From Leptobrachium leishanense (lineage: Eukaryota > Chordata > Amphibia > Anura > Megophryidae), in contig CM019067.1 of NCBI GenBank assembly GCA_009667805.1, forward strand, positions 161,901,049 through 161,965,048: 64,000 bases of DNA, written 5' to 3'. Both the position numbers and the translations under genes were made by a program. The notes beneath the pieces were generated by a model, which saw only the letters and a list, made by a program, of their open reading frames with translations, searched no databases and was not told the DNA's origin. Positions 12,860-23,667 of this stretch are shown one piece after another. The stretch's first letter is position 1, and every line of letters begins with the position of its first letter.

Positions 12860-12963
12860 AATATGCGGTGAACACCGCAGCAAACGTTAATTCTCACGTA
12901 AGATCGTAATTTATCCCACTCGTTGTTGCTCAAACATTTCTCATGGCTTCAAATCCCGTTTAA

Positions 12964-14139
12964 CCACTTGGCTGAGCGCGTCCATGCACAGGAGGCAGCA
13001 ATCCGCCGGATTCCGGCATATTACTGCGCCCCCCCGGTGCGGGCTGATATCTTGGATGTCAGCCCAGCACTCGGGACCCCGGCGGAGCAATTAGATGTCA
13101 TCGCGGCGGCGCAATGACATTTATTTCAGGCGCCCCCCCCGCATGTGCGGAGGAAGCACCTGAAAGGGAGGGGGGAGGTCCTTCGGACCTCTCTCCCTCC
13201 CGATCGCCGGGGGGCAGAGGGTTAATCCAGGCACAGTTTGGAAGGGCACAGCCTGCCCTTCCAAACAGTGGCTGTGATTAACCCCTGGGGAGCCTAATCA
13301 CGAATCGGCGCTGAAAAGCGCCGGATCGTGATCCTCTCCTGGAGCTGGCCGACATCTTGGATGTTGGCCAAGCCTCCAGGAACTCCTCCTGAGGACTGGC
13401 GTCATCATGCATAGCACGATGACACCAGTCCTGGAGTTAACCCCTAGCTGCCACCAATGGTAGAGATATTGGGTTCCAATGAACCCCCTATCTCCCGATC
13501 CGTGGCAGCTAGGGGTTAATGTTTGCTATCGTTGGATCGGCCAGAGCATGGCCTTTCCAACGATACCAAACATGAGCATGAAAAATGTTTTTTTTAAAAA
13601 ATAAAAAAATTAAAATAAAAAAATTAAAATATTTAAAAAAAATTCTAAAGAAAAATAAACAAGTTTTTTTTTGTTTTTGTTTTGTTAATGCAGCAATATT
13701 GTTCCCATTTCAATTATAATGTGAACAATAATGCTGCACTAACGATTTTTGTATGCGGTGCGTTTGTTAAAAAAAGCAAAATGTCCCCCCAAATAAAATG
13801 TAACGAGACCCCATTCCTAATTTTTTTAACAAGCGCAGCGCATACAAAATATAACCGCAAATGATCGCATGTTAAAATGTGAAAAAAACACTTTACACAT
13901 AATAAATTATTGAAAATTCTAATTTTATTGCATTTTTTGTTATAATATACAGACATGACATAACGTATACATATAATAATGACATATTATGAATCTGCCA
14001 AGTCTGCCGGAAAGAACGATATATAATATGTCTGGGTCATATATCAAAACATGGCTACAAAACGCAGTTAAACATGATGAGCGAAAGCAGTAACAATGAC
14101 CTCAGCACAGAGGTGTGAAAAGCCTCAGCAGCGAAAGGG
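12964..14139. mobile_element. TTAA-flanked multi-hairpin element, copy 1
   Basis: TTAA flanks the element at 12960-12963 and 14140-14143. The terminal sequences are CCACTTGGCTGAG and CTCAGCAGCGAAAGGG, inverted and diverged. The 1.18-kb body is a row of different hairpins and has no coding frame. Their arms are near 13170-13190, 13233-13275, 13300-13332, 13394-13435, 13438-13517, 13523-13572, 13690-13735 and 13747-13849. The same row occurs at 56909-58091. TTAA target use points to Kolobok or piggyBac type; Kolobok is the better guess for an amphibian. Confidence 0.7.
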
Positions 14140-14552
14140 TTAAACACGAGCCAAAGCGGTAAAAATGAGCTCAGCGCAAAGCGGTGAAATGGCTCAGCAC
14201 AGCGGTGAAATGGTTAAAAAGTTTTTTTGTTTTTTTATTTGTTTTTCATTGTTTCCTGTTCCCCAGGGCAGTACCCAGACCCCCATACACCTTTTATGAC
14301 CAATATCTTGCATATATGCCCTCTTGGTGGGCACCTTAATTTTCAAACGTTAGAGCCCCATTGACTTGCATTGCGTTCGAATCTTGTTCGCGTTCGAATT
14401 CGAACTTCTTCAAATGTTCAAGTTTAAATGCGAACCGAACATGGGGGTGTTTGGCCCATCCCTATTTGAAATCCCTTTTGTGAAATGCCAGAATGCATCG
14501 CTATTGCAACAATGACATTTTTCACCAGTGTTTGCACTATTTGAATTGCCCT

Positions 14553-15278
14553 TGTGACGAGCATCACTTTGAGCTTGGGGTGCATTGGCCTAGAGCTGTA
14601 TTTGGGACGTGCAGGCCTAATGTTCTATATTATCTCCCTGCCCTCTTTGAAGTCACCCTGTACTTGTAGGGTGCAGGGTGTTCTTGTAATCTGTGTTATG
14701 TATGAACACTGTTATTGTCTATTGTTATTGTCTATCTGTATCTGTTACTATGGGCTGATTACTGGGATTACTGGGTGGGTTATTTTAGCCTTTTCCAACT
14801 CCCCTATCTGATAGATGTTTATACTGTACATGTTAACAGTTTGAATGGATATTGTGCTTACTTGTTTGCCAAACGTTGAGCAATGCTCATCCCATTGTCT
14901 GTACCTGATCTGGTTATCTCCCAGACTTTGAGAAGCAAGCTGGAGAGCAGTAACATCTGAACATTATTCTAGGGGAGAGATTATAAAAAGGTGCAGTGGG
15001 GGGGGGGTGGGTCAGGGCATTATCTTCCATTGGCTGCCAGGCTCTGCCTGGCAATGTACGTATTATTCCATTAAAGGTTGAGCAAGGTGTTGCTGATCTA
15101 AAATTCCAGATCTGCATGTTGTCTAATTTCTGCTGGATACTATCAAGACTCTTTTGCGTGTACCCGCCCTTAATTTTCGGCTAACCCTCGGAAAAAGCAT
15201 GAAAGGCTGCTGGTGAGAGAACTGGAGTCCGGCAAGGAAATGGTATTAACAGATGTGACCCAGATCAGATCTGTTACA
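14553..15278 (+). repeat. probable solo LTR
   Basis: It starts TGTGACGAGC and ends CTGTTACA. The flanks are GCCCT (14548-14552) and ACCCT (15279-15283), a 5-bp duplication with one change. A TATA-like box (ttataaaaagg, about 14980) and a polyadenylation-like ATTAAA (about 15069) lie in the order expected for U3-R-U5 on the plus strand. There is no internal region beside it. The family is not identified. Confidence 0.55.
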
Positions 15279-16140
15279 ACCCTCATAATACTATGCAGTA
15301 TCTGACAGAAGTGAGTACACCCCTCACAGTTTTGTAAATATTTTAATATATCTTTTCATGTGACCACACTGAAGAAATGACACGGTGCTACAATGTAAAG
15401 TAGTGAGTGTACAGCTTGTATAACAGTGTAAATTTCCTTTCCCTTCAAAATAACTCAACACATAGTCATTAATGTCTAAACCACTGGCAACAAAAGTGAG
15501 TACACCCCTAAGTGAAAATGTCCAAATTGGACCCAATTAGCCATTTTCCCTCCTCGATATCTTGTGACTCGTTAGTGTTACAAGGTCTCAGGTGTGAATG
15601 GGGAGCAGGTGTGTTAAATTTGGTGTTATCGCTCTCATTCTCTCATACTGGTCACTGGAACTTCAACATGGAACCTCATGGCAAAGAACTCTCTGAGGAT
15701 CTGAAAATTTTTTGTTGCTCTACATAAAGATGGCCTAGGCTATAAGAAGATTGCCAAGACCCTGAAACTGAGCTGCAGCACGGTGGCCAAGACCATACAG
15801 CGGTTAAACAGGACAGGTTTAAGTCAGAACAGGCCTCGCCATGGTCTACCAAAGAAGTTGAGTGCACGTGCTCAGCGTCGTATCCAAAGGTTGTATTTGG
15901 GAAATAGACGTATGAGTGCTGCCAGCATTGCTGCAGTGGTTGAAGAGGTGGGGGGTCAGCCTGTCAGTGCTCAGACCATACGCCGCACACTGCATCAAAT
16001 TGGTCTGCATAGCTGTCGTCCCAGAAGAAAGCCTCTCCTAAAGATGATACACAAGAAAGCCTGCAAACAGTTTGCAGAAGACAAGCAGACTAAGAACATG
16101 GATTACTGGAACCATGTCTTGTGGTCTGATGAGACCAAGA

Positions 16141-17235
16141 CAGTGGCATAGCGGGGGGGCTCAGGGGTGGTCACCCCGGGCGCAATTTTCTTAGGGGGCG
16201 CAAAATTTCAAAAGAAATTTGAACCACTAATATTTTCCAGCAGGTATTCAGCAAGGTGTCTCCTCGTGGACACTAATGTCCGTGAGAGGCCCTTGCATGG
16301 GCAGCCACCAGTTTTGCGGCGCCAGCAGTGACTTAGCACTCAGCGTCCGGAAGGGAGGACCAGGACAGGAAATTCTGGTCCTGTCCTGACTCCTTCTTAA
16401 CGCTGACATGAGTCACGTGAAGCAGCGCAGCATTATCCGACGGCGCACCCTGTATCACGCTTGTCAGCCCCCCTTAAAGCCCTGTGCCAGTCCCCGCCGC
16501 TGGCAGCCCTGCAAGGAAGGAGGGAGGGAGGCGCCTGCCCTGCAGCACATTTAAAATCTGGTCTCCACAAATACCCCCTGGACAGCTCCCCCCAAGGCCA
16601 CCAGCAACTCCACGTAGGTAGGCAACACTGTGTGACACCAGAGCAGCGTAACCAACACACGCAGTGAGGGGGTACAGGGAGAGGGTGACTGGGGGTAGTT
16701 GGATAGAGAGAGATTGACGGGGGTACTGGGAGTACTTGGAGAGAGAAAGAGTGGGGGTACTGGGAGAGAGTGACTGGGGGGTACTGGGAGAGAGAAAGTA
16801 ACTGGTGGTACTTGGAGAGAGAGTAACTGGGGTACTGGGAGAAAGTGGGGGTACTGAGAGAGAGAAGGAGAGTGACTGGGGGTACTGGGAGAGAGTGACT
16901 GGGGGTACTTGGAGAAAGAGTGACTGAGGGGTACTGGGAGAGGGTGACTGGGAGCACTGGGAGAGAGTTACTGGCTGGGTACATTGTGAGAGTTGAACTA
17001 TGCTAGGGTATACTGGGACAGGGTGACTGGTAGCAGTGGCATAGCATGGGGAGCATGTGTGTTTCATTTTTTTTATATCAGTATTTTGTTAATATACAAT
17101 ACATGTGCTTGTAGGAAAAGGGGGACTATACTCTACTGGTGGAAGGGAATCAGGGTCTGTTACCATGCTCACAGGTTGGGGGGGCACACATTTCTTGCAT
17201 TGCCCCGGGCGCTGACAACCCACGCTACGCCACTG
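16141..17235. mobile_element. hAT element inside Tc1, with minisatellite
   Basis: The ends are cagtggcatagcg and cgctacgccactg. GACCAAGA is duplicated at 16133-16140 and 17236-17243, so the insertion is exact. The 1,095-bp body is non-coding. It has a minisatellite of ggtactgggagagagtgact units at about 16665-17040. An internal copy of the end sequence (cagtggcatagc) lies near 17034. A related end lies at 44937. Confidence 0.85.
16665..17040. repeat. minisatellite GGTACTGGGAGAGAGTGACT
   Basis: Irregular units of about 20-28 bp lie inside the hAT element at 16141-17235. The purine bias opens long frames on the minus strand with Ser/Pro/Thr-rich translations. These are not genes. Confidence 0.8.
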
Positions 17236-17878
17236 GACCAAGATAAACTTATATGATTCAGATGGTGTCAAGTGTGTGTGGTCTGTGGTGGCAACCAGGT
17301 GGGGAGTTCAAAGACAAGTGTTTCTTGCCTACAGTTAAGCATGGTGGTGGGAGTGTCATTGTCTGGGGTTTCATGTGTGCTGCCATGGGAGGAACCATGA
17401 ATGTCAAAACGTACTGTGACATACTGAAGTAGAGCATGATCCCCTCCCTTCAGAGACTGGGCCACAGGGCAGTATTCCAACATGATAACGATCCCAAACA
17501 CACCTCCAAGATGTCATCATGGAGGAGTGGAAGAGGACTCCAGTGGCAAAATATGAAGTTCTGGTGAACTTCATGCCCAAGAGGCTGGAAAATAATGGTG
17601 GCCACTCAAAATATTGACAATTAGGGGTGTACTTACTTTTGTTGCCAGCGGTTAGACATTAATGGCTGTGTGTCCCTTCGGAGACTGGGCCACAGGGCAG
17701 TATTCCAACATGATAACGACCACAAACACACCTCCAAGACACTGTTATACAAACTTTACATTATAGCAAAGTGTCATTTCTTCAGTGTTGTCACATGAAA
17801 ATATATAATAAAATGTTTACAAAAATGTCAGGGGTGTACTCACTTCTGTAATATACTGTAAACGATACTGTGTATAAT

Positions 17879-18026
17879 GAAATAAATGTTGCCTACTGCA
17901 CAGTCTGCACAGCCTACTGCACATATATAGCGATAATGACATCCAAGCCCTTTACACAGATGCCTCTATTACATGGTATAGAGCCTCCTTTGAAAATCAG
18001 ACTGTGCAGTAGGCAACATTTATTTC
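17879..18026. repeat. perfect 29-bp inverted repeat
   Basis: The arm at 17879-17907 (gaaataaatgttgcctactg and onward) is exactly inverted at 17998-18026, with a 90-bp spacer. It sits between the Tc1 end and the left arm of the 18027-20181 composite, which follows without a gap. Confidence 0.85.
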
Positions 18027-18205
18027 ATTTGATCGTTCTTCACTGTTCCAGATCTACAGTCTGATTTGGGAACACACAAACATAAATGAATGAAACTCAC
18101 ACTCTTTCAATAAATGTAAAATTTATTTATTTATATTTTCTAATAATTATTGGAAAAAGCGAATATATATATCTATATACCTATAAAAACATTTTCTCCG
18201 TCACC

Positions 18206-18560
18206 GCGCATCCGGTTTCTGTTGGCTGCGGGCGCAGCCAACAGAAGCCTGATGCGCAGCTCCGGAGAAATGCTAGATCCGCGCACAGCCTCTACCCGTC
18301 GGCCGCGTGCGCATCCAGGAGAACAGGATGCGCACGCAGCAGCCGGGTAGAGGCTGCGCGAGCATCCTGTAGAGCCGGATGCGCACGCAGCGTATAGCTG
18401 TCTGCTGCGAGCGCATCCGGCTCTACAGGATGCGCGCGCAGCCTCTACCCGGCTGTTGGGCGCGCATCCAGTTCTCCTGGATGCGCACGCAGCCTCTACC
18501 CGACTGCTGCGTACGCATCCTGTTCTCCAGGATGCGCGCACGGCCGACGGGTAGAGGCTG
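18206..18560. repeat. GC-rich nested hairpins
   Basis: A first hairpin at 18206-18257 pairs gcgcatccggtttctgttgg with its inverted copy (2 mismatches in 24). A second, much larger one at 18286-18560 pairs cagcctctacccgtcggccg with cggccgacgggtagaggctg, and has smaller inverted units inside. The word cagccgggtagaggctg is shared with the hairpins at 38871-38932, which ties this locus to that one. Confidence 0.8.
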
Positions 18561-18577
18561 AGTGTGGATCCAGCGTC

Positions 18578-18905
18578 ATGAGCTGGGGGCAAATATACCC
18601 ATGTGAGCTGATGGTAATTATACCCATGTGAGCTGGGTGCAAATATACCCATGTCTGCTGGGGCAAATATACCCATGCGAGCTGGGGGCAATATATATAT
18701 CCATGTGAGCTGGGCCAAATATATCCATGTGAGCTGGTGGCAAATATATCCATGTGAGTTGGGGCAAATATACCCATGTGAGCTGGGGGAAATATACCCA
18801 TTAGCTGGGGGCAATATATATATCCATGTGAGCTGGGGCAAATATACCCATGTGAGCTGGGGACAATATATATACCCATGTGAGCTGGGGGCAATATATA
18901 TATAT
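18578..18905. repeat. minisatellite CCATGTGAGCTGGGGCAAATATA
   Basis: Units of about 22-28 bp run to 18905. The array resumes after the CR1 piece at 19637-19712. The unit is the reverse complement, with changes, of the array at 38101-38650. Confidence 0.85.
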
Positions 18906-19636
18906 GCACTTTAATGTGGATAAGTGCAAGATAATGCACCTAGGGCGTAAAATCCCAAGGGCTGAATATAGAATATTTGATACAGTCCTAACCTCAACAT
19001 CTGTGGAAAGGGATTTAGGGGTTATTATTGCAGAGGATCTAAGGGTAAGTAGTCAATGTAATAGAGCAGCAGGAAATGCTAGCAGAATGCTTGGTTGTGT
19101 AGGGAGAGGTATTAGCAGTAGGAAAAGGGAAGTGCTCATGCCACTGTACAGAGCACTGGTGAGACCTCACCTCCAGAAGGATATAGACACCTTAGAGAGA
19201 GTTCAGAGAAGGGCTACTAAAATGGTGTACGGCTTGAAGGAGAAAAGTTACCAGGAAAGGCTTAATGATCTTAACCTGTATAGCTTGGAAAAAAGACGAG
19301 ACAGAGGAGATATGATAGAAACATTTAAATACGTAAAGGGAATCCACAAGGTAGAGGAAGGGAGTATATTTAAAAGGAAACAAAGTAGCAAAACAAGAGG
19401 ACATAGTCTTAGATTAGAGGGGCAAACAGGAAGCATTATTTTACTGAGAAAGTGGCGGATACATGGAACAGCCTTCCAGTAGAAGTGGTAGAGGCCAAAA
19501 CAGTGATTGAATTTAAGCAGGCATGGGATAGGCATAAGGCTATCCTAAATAAAAGATAAATCCAGGTAAAGTATCCATGTAATTGGGCAGACTAGATGGG
19601 CCGAAAGGTTCTTATCTGCCGACCTTTTCTATGTTT
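18903..19636 (+). mobile_element. CR1 LINE 3' fragment
   Basis: The frame at 18903-19482 encodes the end of a CR1 reverse transcriptase. It shows KCKIMHLGR, ERDLGVIIAEDL, LYRALVRPHL, ERVQRRATKMV and SLEKRRDRGD in the expected order. About a dozen residues usually found between RPHL and KKD are deleted, and the last part is out of frame. The 3' end closes with ctatgtttctat, as in CR1. Minisatellite units flank it on both sides. Confidence 0.85.
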
Positions 19637-19849
19637 CTATATCCATGCAAGCTGGGAGCAATATATATATATCCATGTGAGCTGGGGGCAATATATTCAT
19701 GTGAGCTGGGGGGTCAGAAACTGGGTGCGATAATCAGCCACATCATTGGGAGCACTGGGCAGCCATATGCTCCACAACAATAGACTGCCCTCCGGGCAGG
19801 CTTGATACCTAGTATATATATAAGCACCAATACGTTGCCTCAATCAGCC

Positions 19850-20080
19850 AGCCAACAAAGCAGTCATGCCCATTGCATAATCCCAAGGAGATATATAGAA
19901 ATGCAAAAAAACGGGATGCATTTAGGGTCTTCAATAAAATACAAAAAGCTTTAATGAATCATCATTTAAAAAATAGCCTGTGTACATGCCCGACGTTTCG
20001 GCTCCATAAGAGACATTTTCAAGGATACAGGTAACCAGTACAAAATACATTTATATACACACATCAATCAGTAACTCACC
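19850..20080. mobile_element. Penelope-type terminal fragment
   Basis: The block around 20005-20040 (gcccgacgtttcggctccat, then attttcaagg) is the conserved terminal segment seen in many vertebrate Penelope-like elements. No coding part lies next to it. Confidence 0.45.
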
Positions 20081-20181
20081 CAATAATTTTACATTTATTT
20101 GAAGAGTGTGAGTTTCATTCATTTATGTTTGTGTGTTCCCAAATCAGACTGTAGATCTGGAACAGTGAAGAACGATCAAAT

Positions 20182-22654
20182 AGAGTTCAGGCAACATGTA
20201 ATAATGTCTTTAAACCACAATCTGGCAGGGATATTGAAAGACGTCTTTGGGAAAATTATGAACTATATTATCTGTTAAGGAAAGTGGATACATCCCCTTT
20301 GGGGTTTTGACAGATAACAGAAAGATTCCATTTCAGTGACCAGTATTATCTCTTTGAAAACTATTTTATGTAATGTTTTCATTAGTTCATGCTATCTGAT
20401 TGTATCTCATTTTCCTTCTTTGCTTTTTGACTTATCAATATGTTGATGACAGTGCCAAAGAAATGGTACACTTCTTTTTAATTGCAATGGGCACAAAATA
20501 CAGCTCTGGGCAAGGAATGGATCTGTGATAATTTGATTCTGATAGCTCTGTCTAGAAAATCCTCATAAAAAAATGTTAAACTTGCTGTTCTAAAATGACT
20601 GTGTGTTTCATTTGGCTAAATATATGTGTATGTGTTGTGCATGGCAGTGCGTGAAATTACAAAATACAATACTGACATGAGGATAATACGTAAAATATTT
20701 TAATATTATGAAAGTCACAGATTAGCAGCTAGATATAAAATGCCGATTGTTCATAAATTGCAACAGCCCGGCAACCTTTCACGAGCGCATTATGTGATAT
20801 CCCCATTAATACTTAAAATCAACATGTTGCATTTATTCATAACGAGAGCCAGGCTTACTGCAAAGCATGCACAATTGGATGGCCATCAAACTCTGGCTGA
20901 TGAAAATTAATTTACCATGCATTAGTGGTGAAAGGATTACGTTTCTCCACTTTCAAATAATTTTGAATTCCTACTGCCATGATATGAAAGCATAATTTAT
21001 TTTTCATTTCTTTTTTTTCTTAAAAATAAAATCTAAACCTAACAATTTTTTAACAAGTCTTTATTGGGATGAGACAGGCAATCACGTACAAATACAATTG
21101 TTCAAGGTATAGAGGACTTAGCCAGCAATAATACAAATATATGCAATCATAGTACATTGTTATAATCATTGATGGTCTAATAATGTGTTTTAAGAAACAA
21201 TCCATACAGACACTTTTTCGTTTCATATCCTTATCGTTTGTAAGTATACCTTATAAAAAGGTGGAAAATGCAATTAAAAGAAAATAAATATTCAAAATTT
21301 CCTATACTAGACTACATCTATTACATTTAAGGCCAGGTAACTTGTCAAGTAAAAGTAAACGTAACGGCACCATTACGAAATAAGTATAAGATTGATAAAG
21401 ATTTAACCCTGCCAATAACAAGAGATTTTCCAAAATACTCAGTTGGGAACCAATGTATTCTGTACTGCAATAATCTATTTGGCAGGCAGATGCCTCCATC
21501 TGCTGGCCAAATCGAGTTATTACAGTTCAAATCTGTACGCAGGATCAGATGGGGCTGTTAGGTAGACACATTCCCCAGCTGAAAGTGATAGCACCTCAGC
21601 GGATGCTCACAGCACTAAAACTTTAGGGGCATGTTCTGGAGCCCAAATGCAAATGAAATGAGTTTCCTACAAGTAAATTTCATTTGCAATAATACAGCAT
21701 AGCTCCAAATGTTGACATGATCTTAGGCTGCTGTGTCTGCTGCTGATCATGTAAACATAATGACAGTAGTGAATGGGTTAATCATGGGATGTAGCATACC
21801 ATTTTAACATTTTTATAAATTTGTGGTTTGATGCCTGGATAAGGCCCATGTTTGCTCTCCATTCACTTTTAAAGTATGTAATTTCTGAATCAATTTAAAC
21901 AGTTTTGATATCTAACCTTGAAATATTTTAAGAAGCACTAATGAAGCTTTTTGTTCTATCCCCATGATGACTAGAGAGAGGAAAGGAACCTGAATTGATA
22001 CACATACTGCTGCTGAATCACTACCTTTGGTTGAATGGTAGTAGCAGGTGTCACTTCACACTCAGAAGCACATGTGTATTTTGTGTTTTCAATGTTTGAT
22101 TTTTTTTAAAAACTACCCATCTGTCAGCAGTTTGGCTAACACAATGTGTAGGCATATTTGGGAGATCTTTCAAATGATCTAAAGTTGTTTTGCACACAAT
22201 TGGAGCACTTTATTGCTGTCATTTATAAATGTGCTGTGGGCGTTGCCTGTAATGAGATGGGCTGCTTGCGCAAGTGTATATAACTCTTGCTAAATTTTGC
22301 TCATTCAATGATTCAACATGTCTCTAACATACTTTCTGCAGAATTTGGAATCCAATGCATGTTTGTTGTGGTTAAGTCACTGGGCAGTCATATTCAAATA
22401 GAGGAACAGCAAAACTCTCTGTATGTATGAAGATATTATTTGTTTTTCAGTGACAAATGCGTTATAAAATACCAATAAGTATTTTAGGAAAACATGGAGT
22501 CGCAAACTCCAAACAAATAAAAATAAGTCCTATACTATTTGCGACCCCCTATTACTGGCTCTATTACTAGTAAGCTGATGTATTAGTAACTCGATCCATA
22601 ATATTGGGGAGCCACTAAAAGATGTGGGTAGTGTTGCAATGACAAGAGGCGGTA
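20182..22654. other. unassigned, probably lower-copy DNA
   Basis: No gene, array or element ends were recognised in 2.5 kb. TTAG at 22655-22658 is the left target duplication of the Gypsy element. The DNA after 30727 is the continuation of this stretch. Confidence 0.4.
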
Positions 22655-22658
22655 TTAG

Positions 22659-23597
22659 TGTAGCGCTCACTCCCGGAGGAGCCGCTGAATTTAACCTCGG
22701 GTTAGTCTCACCGCACTAGGGAATAAATATACACCAGCACTGTTGTGGATTTTATAGATTATATACTTTACTGATCCCAATAAAGTGGTATATATAATGT
22801 GAACACGGTATATGAGTGACAGGATTTTCGTAATGCGGGAAAACTCGCGGCGGCAAAAAGGAAAGTTTAACCCCTTCGTTTCTGGGGTCTAAGTCCCGTA
22901 AAAGTAGTGTCCCAAAAAGGTGTGTGTTATCTCAAGTACCCGGGTACTATATTCAACTGGCCAGTGAATGGATTGAGCAAATCTTCGACTAGTCACGTTG
23001 GGGCCCTGTAGATTTAAACAATACTGCAGCGTGCTTTGTTTCAACTTTGACTGTGGCCTGGAAGGCCTCTCACCCATCCGCTAGACAATCTGTTCCGCTG
23101 TCCGATCAAGGATCTCTCTCCGCTTGGTTATACTGGAACTCTGTGCCACCGGATCCGCTTCTCCCGCTTGTCCGATTTCGGTAACGAAAACTACGGCCTA
23201 CCGCCTGCACTCCCAGTGGATCATCGTGGTCTCCTTACTCGGGGTCCAAACTGGAACATTGTGTCTGCGCAAAATCTCTCAGCGATGTGTGGATAGATCT
23301 CAGCCAGCACTGTCTCTGATTCTCAGCACCCGCGAGACAGCTCCTGCTCTCCGGCCTGGTCTTAATCTCTGGCAGTCTCACGTGCGTCTTCCACCTTTTA
23401 TCGCTCGGCTCACACTGGCTCTCCTTCGCACGAGGCTGCAGATGTCCTTCTCTCTCTCCCACCCACTTCCTGTCCCTGCCGCAAAGCATGATGGAAAACG
23501 TAGTCCCGTTGTGTCCACTATACTCTACATTGCGCTTGTCTCCCTCTGGTGGCCAAACCAGAGCAATACATCAAGAGAGTTTTTAAACAGCACTACA
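22659..23597 (-). repeat. Gypsy 3' LTR
   Basis: This is a 939-bp direct copy of 29777-30723, with TG...CA ends. By eye the two differ by scattered substitutions and by an 8-bp gain in the other LTR (near 30042). Open frames in the LTR are not genes. Confidence 0.95.
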
Positions 23598-23610
23598 CTC
23601 TCCCCCTCCT
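23598..23610 (-). promoter_or_regulatory. polypurine tract of the Gypsy element
   Basis: On the minus strand an AGGAGGGGGAGAG run abuts the 3' LTR, where plus-strand DNA synthesis is primed in LTR elements. Confidence 0.85.
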
Positions 23611-23667
23611 AGAACTCTTGGGTCTCTCCAAGGAGGTGTAACATTTACATAACATTCCAACATTACA

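Larger units (their letters stand above)
10655..14464. mobile_element. hAT-A non-autonomous element, twice interrupted
   Basis: The left end (cagggatggactgctggttc) and the right end (ttggcccatccctat) match the ends of the 659-bp copy at 47355-48013. The right 230 bp match the right end of the transposase-bearing element at 49626-55172, for example cttgcatatatgccctcttg. The insertions at 11373-12859 (solo LTR) and 12964-14139 (TTAA element) account for most of the extra length. The DNA at about 10955-11372 is a further unassigned insertion with an ACACTAATAGCGTA hairpin and a duplicated TGTAGAGGTGCTGCCCGGCAG-like unit. No clean 8-bp TSD is visible. Confidence 0.65.
15668..17560 (+). pseudogene. 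Tc1 transposase pseudogene
   Basis: From the ATG at 15668 the frame shows the start of a Tc1 transposase, then breaks at an A/T run near 15708-15715. It resumes at 15723-16140 with the paired helix-turn-helix DNA-binding region and the LWSDETK motif, which holds the first catalytic Asp. The hAT insertion at 16141 falls right after this motif. Beyond it (17244 on) the VFQHDNDPKHT motif with the second Asp is readable. The third catalytic residue and the conserved region before it are deleted. No active enzyme can be made. Confidence 0.8.
15296..17858 (+). mobile_element. Tc1-type transposon, interrupted by a hAT
   Basis: The terminal inverted repeats begin CAGTAT and include acagaagtgagtacacccct, with the inner agtgagtacacccctaagtg block of the Tc1 group. 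The right TA lies at 17859-17860; the left TA is mutated. Removing the hAT at 16141-17235 and its duplication leaves about 1.46 kb, close to the usual Tc1 size. The transposase gene is broken (separate entry). A segment of about 70 bp around gggccacagggcagtattcc occurs twice (17445-17510 and 17672-17740). Confidence 0.85.
18027..20181. mobile_element. long-terminal-inverted-repeat composite
   Basis: Arms of about 97 bp (18027-18123 and 20086-20181) are almost exact inverted copies, starting atttgatcgttcttcactgt. They enclose, in order, GC-rich hairpins, a minisatellite with a CR1 piece inside it, and a Penelope-type terminal sequence. The arm identity is far higher than expected for unrelated DNA. 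A fold-back element is one reading; a local inverted duplication is another. No coding frame belongs to the composite itself. Confidence 0.6.

Noticed and set aside
16433..17067. Ser/Pro/Thr-rich proteins on the minus strand
   Set aside because: They come from the purine-rich minisatellite in the hAT element at 16141-17235.
20190..20400. Possible Penelope endonuclease remnant
   Set aside because: A few suggestive residues only. No GIY-YIG motif could be read.
23124..23612. 162-codon frame in the 3' LTR
   Set aside because: The same frame is broken differently in the other LTR, and LTRs of this type are not coding.
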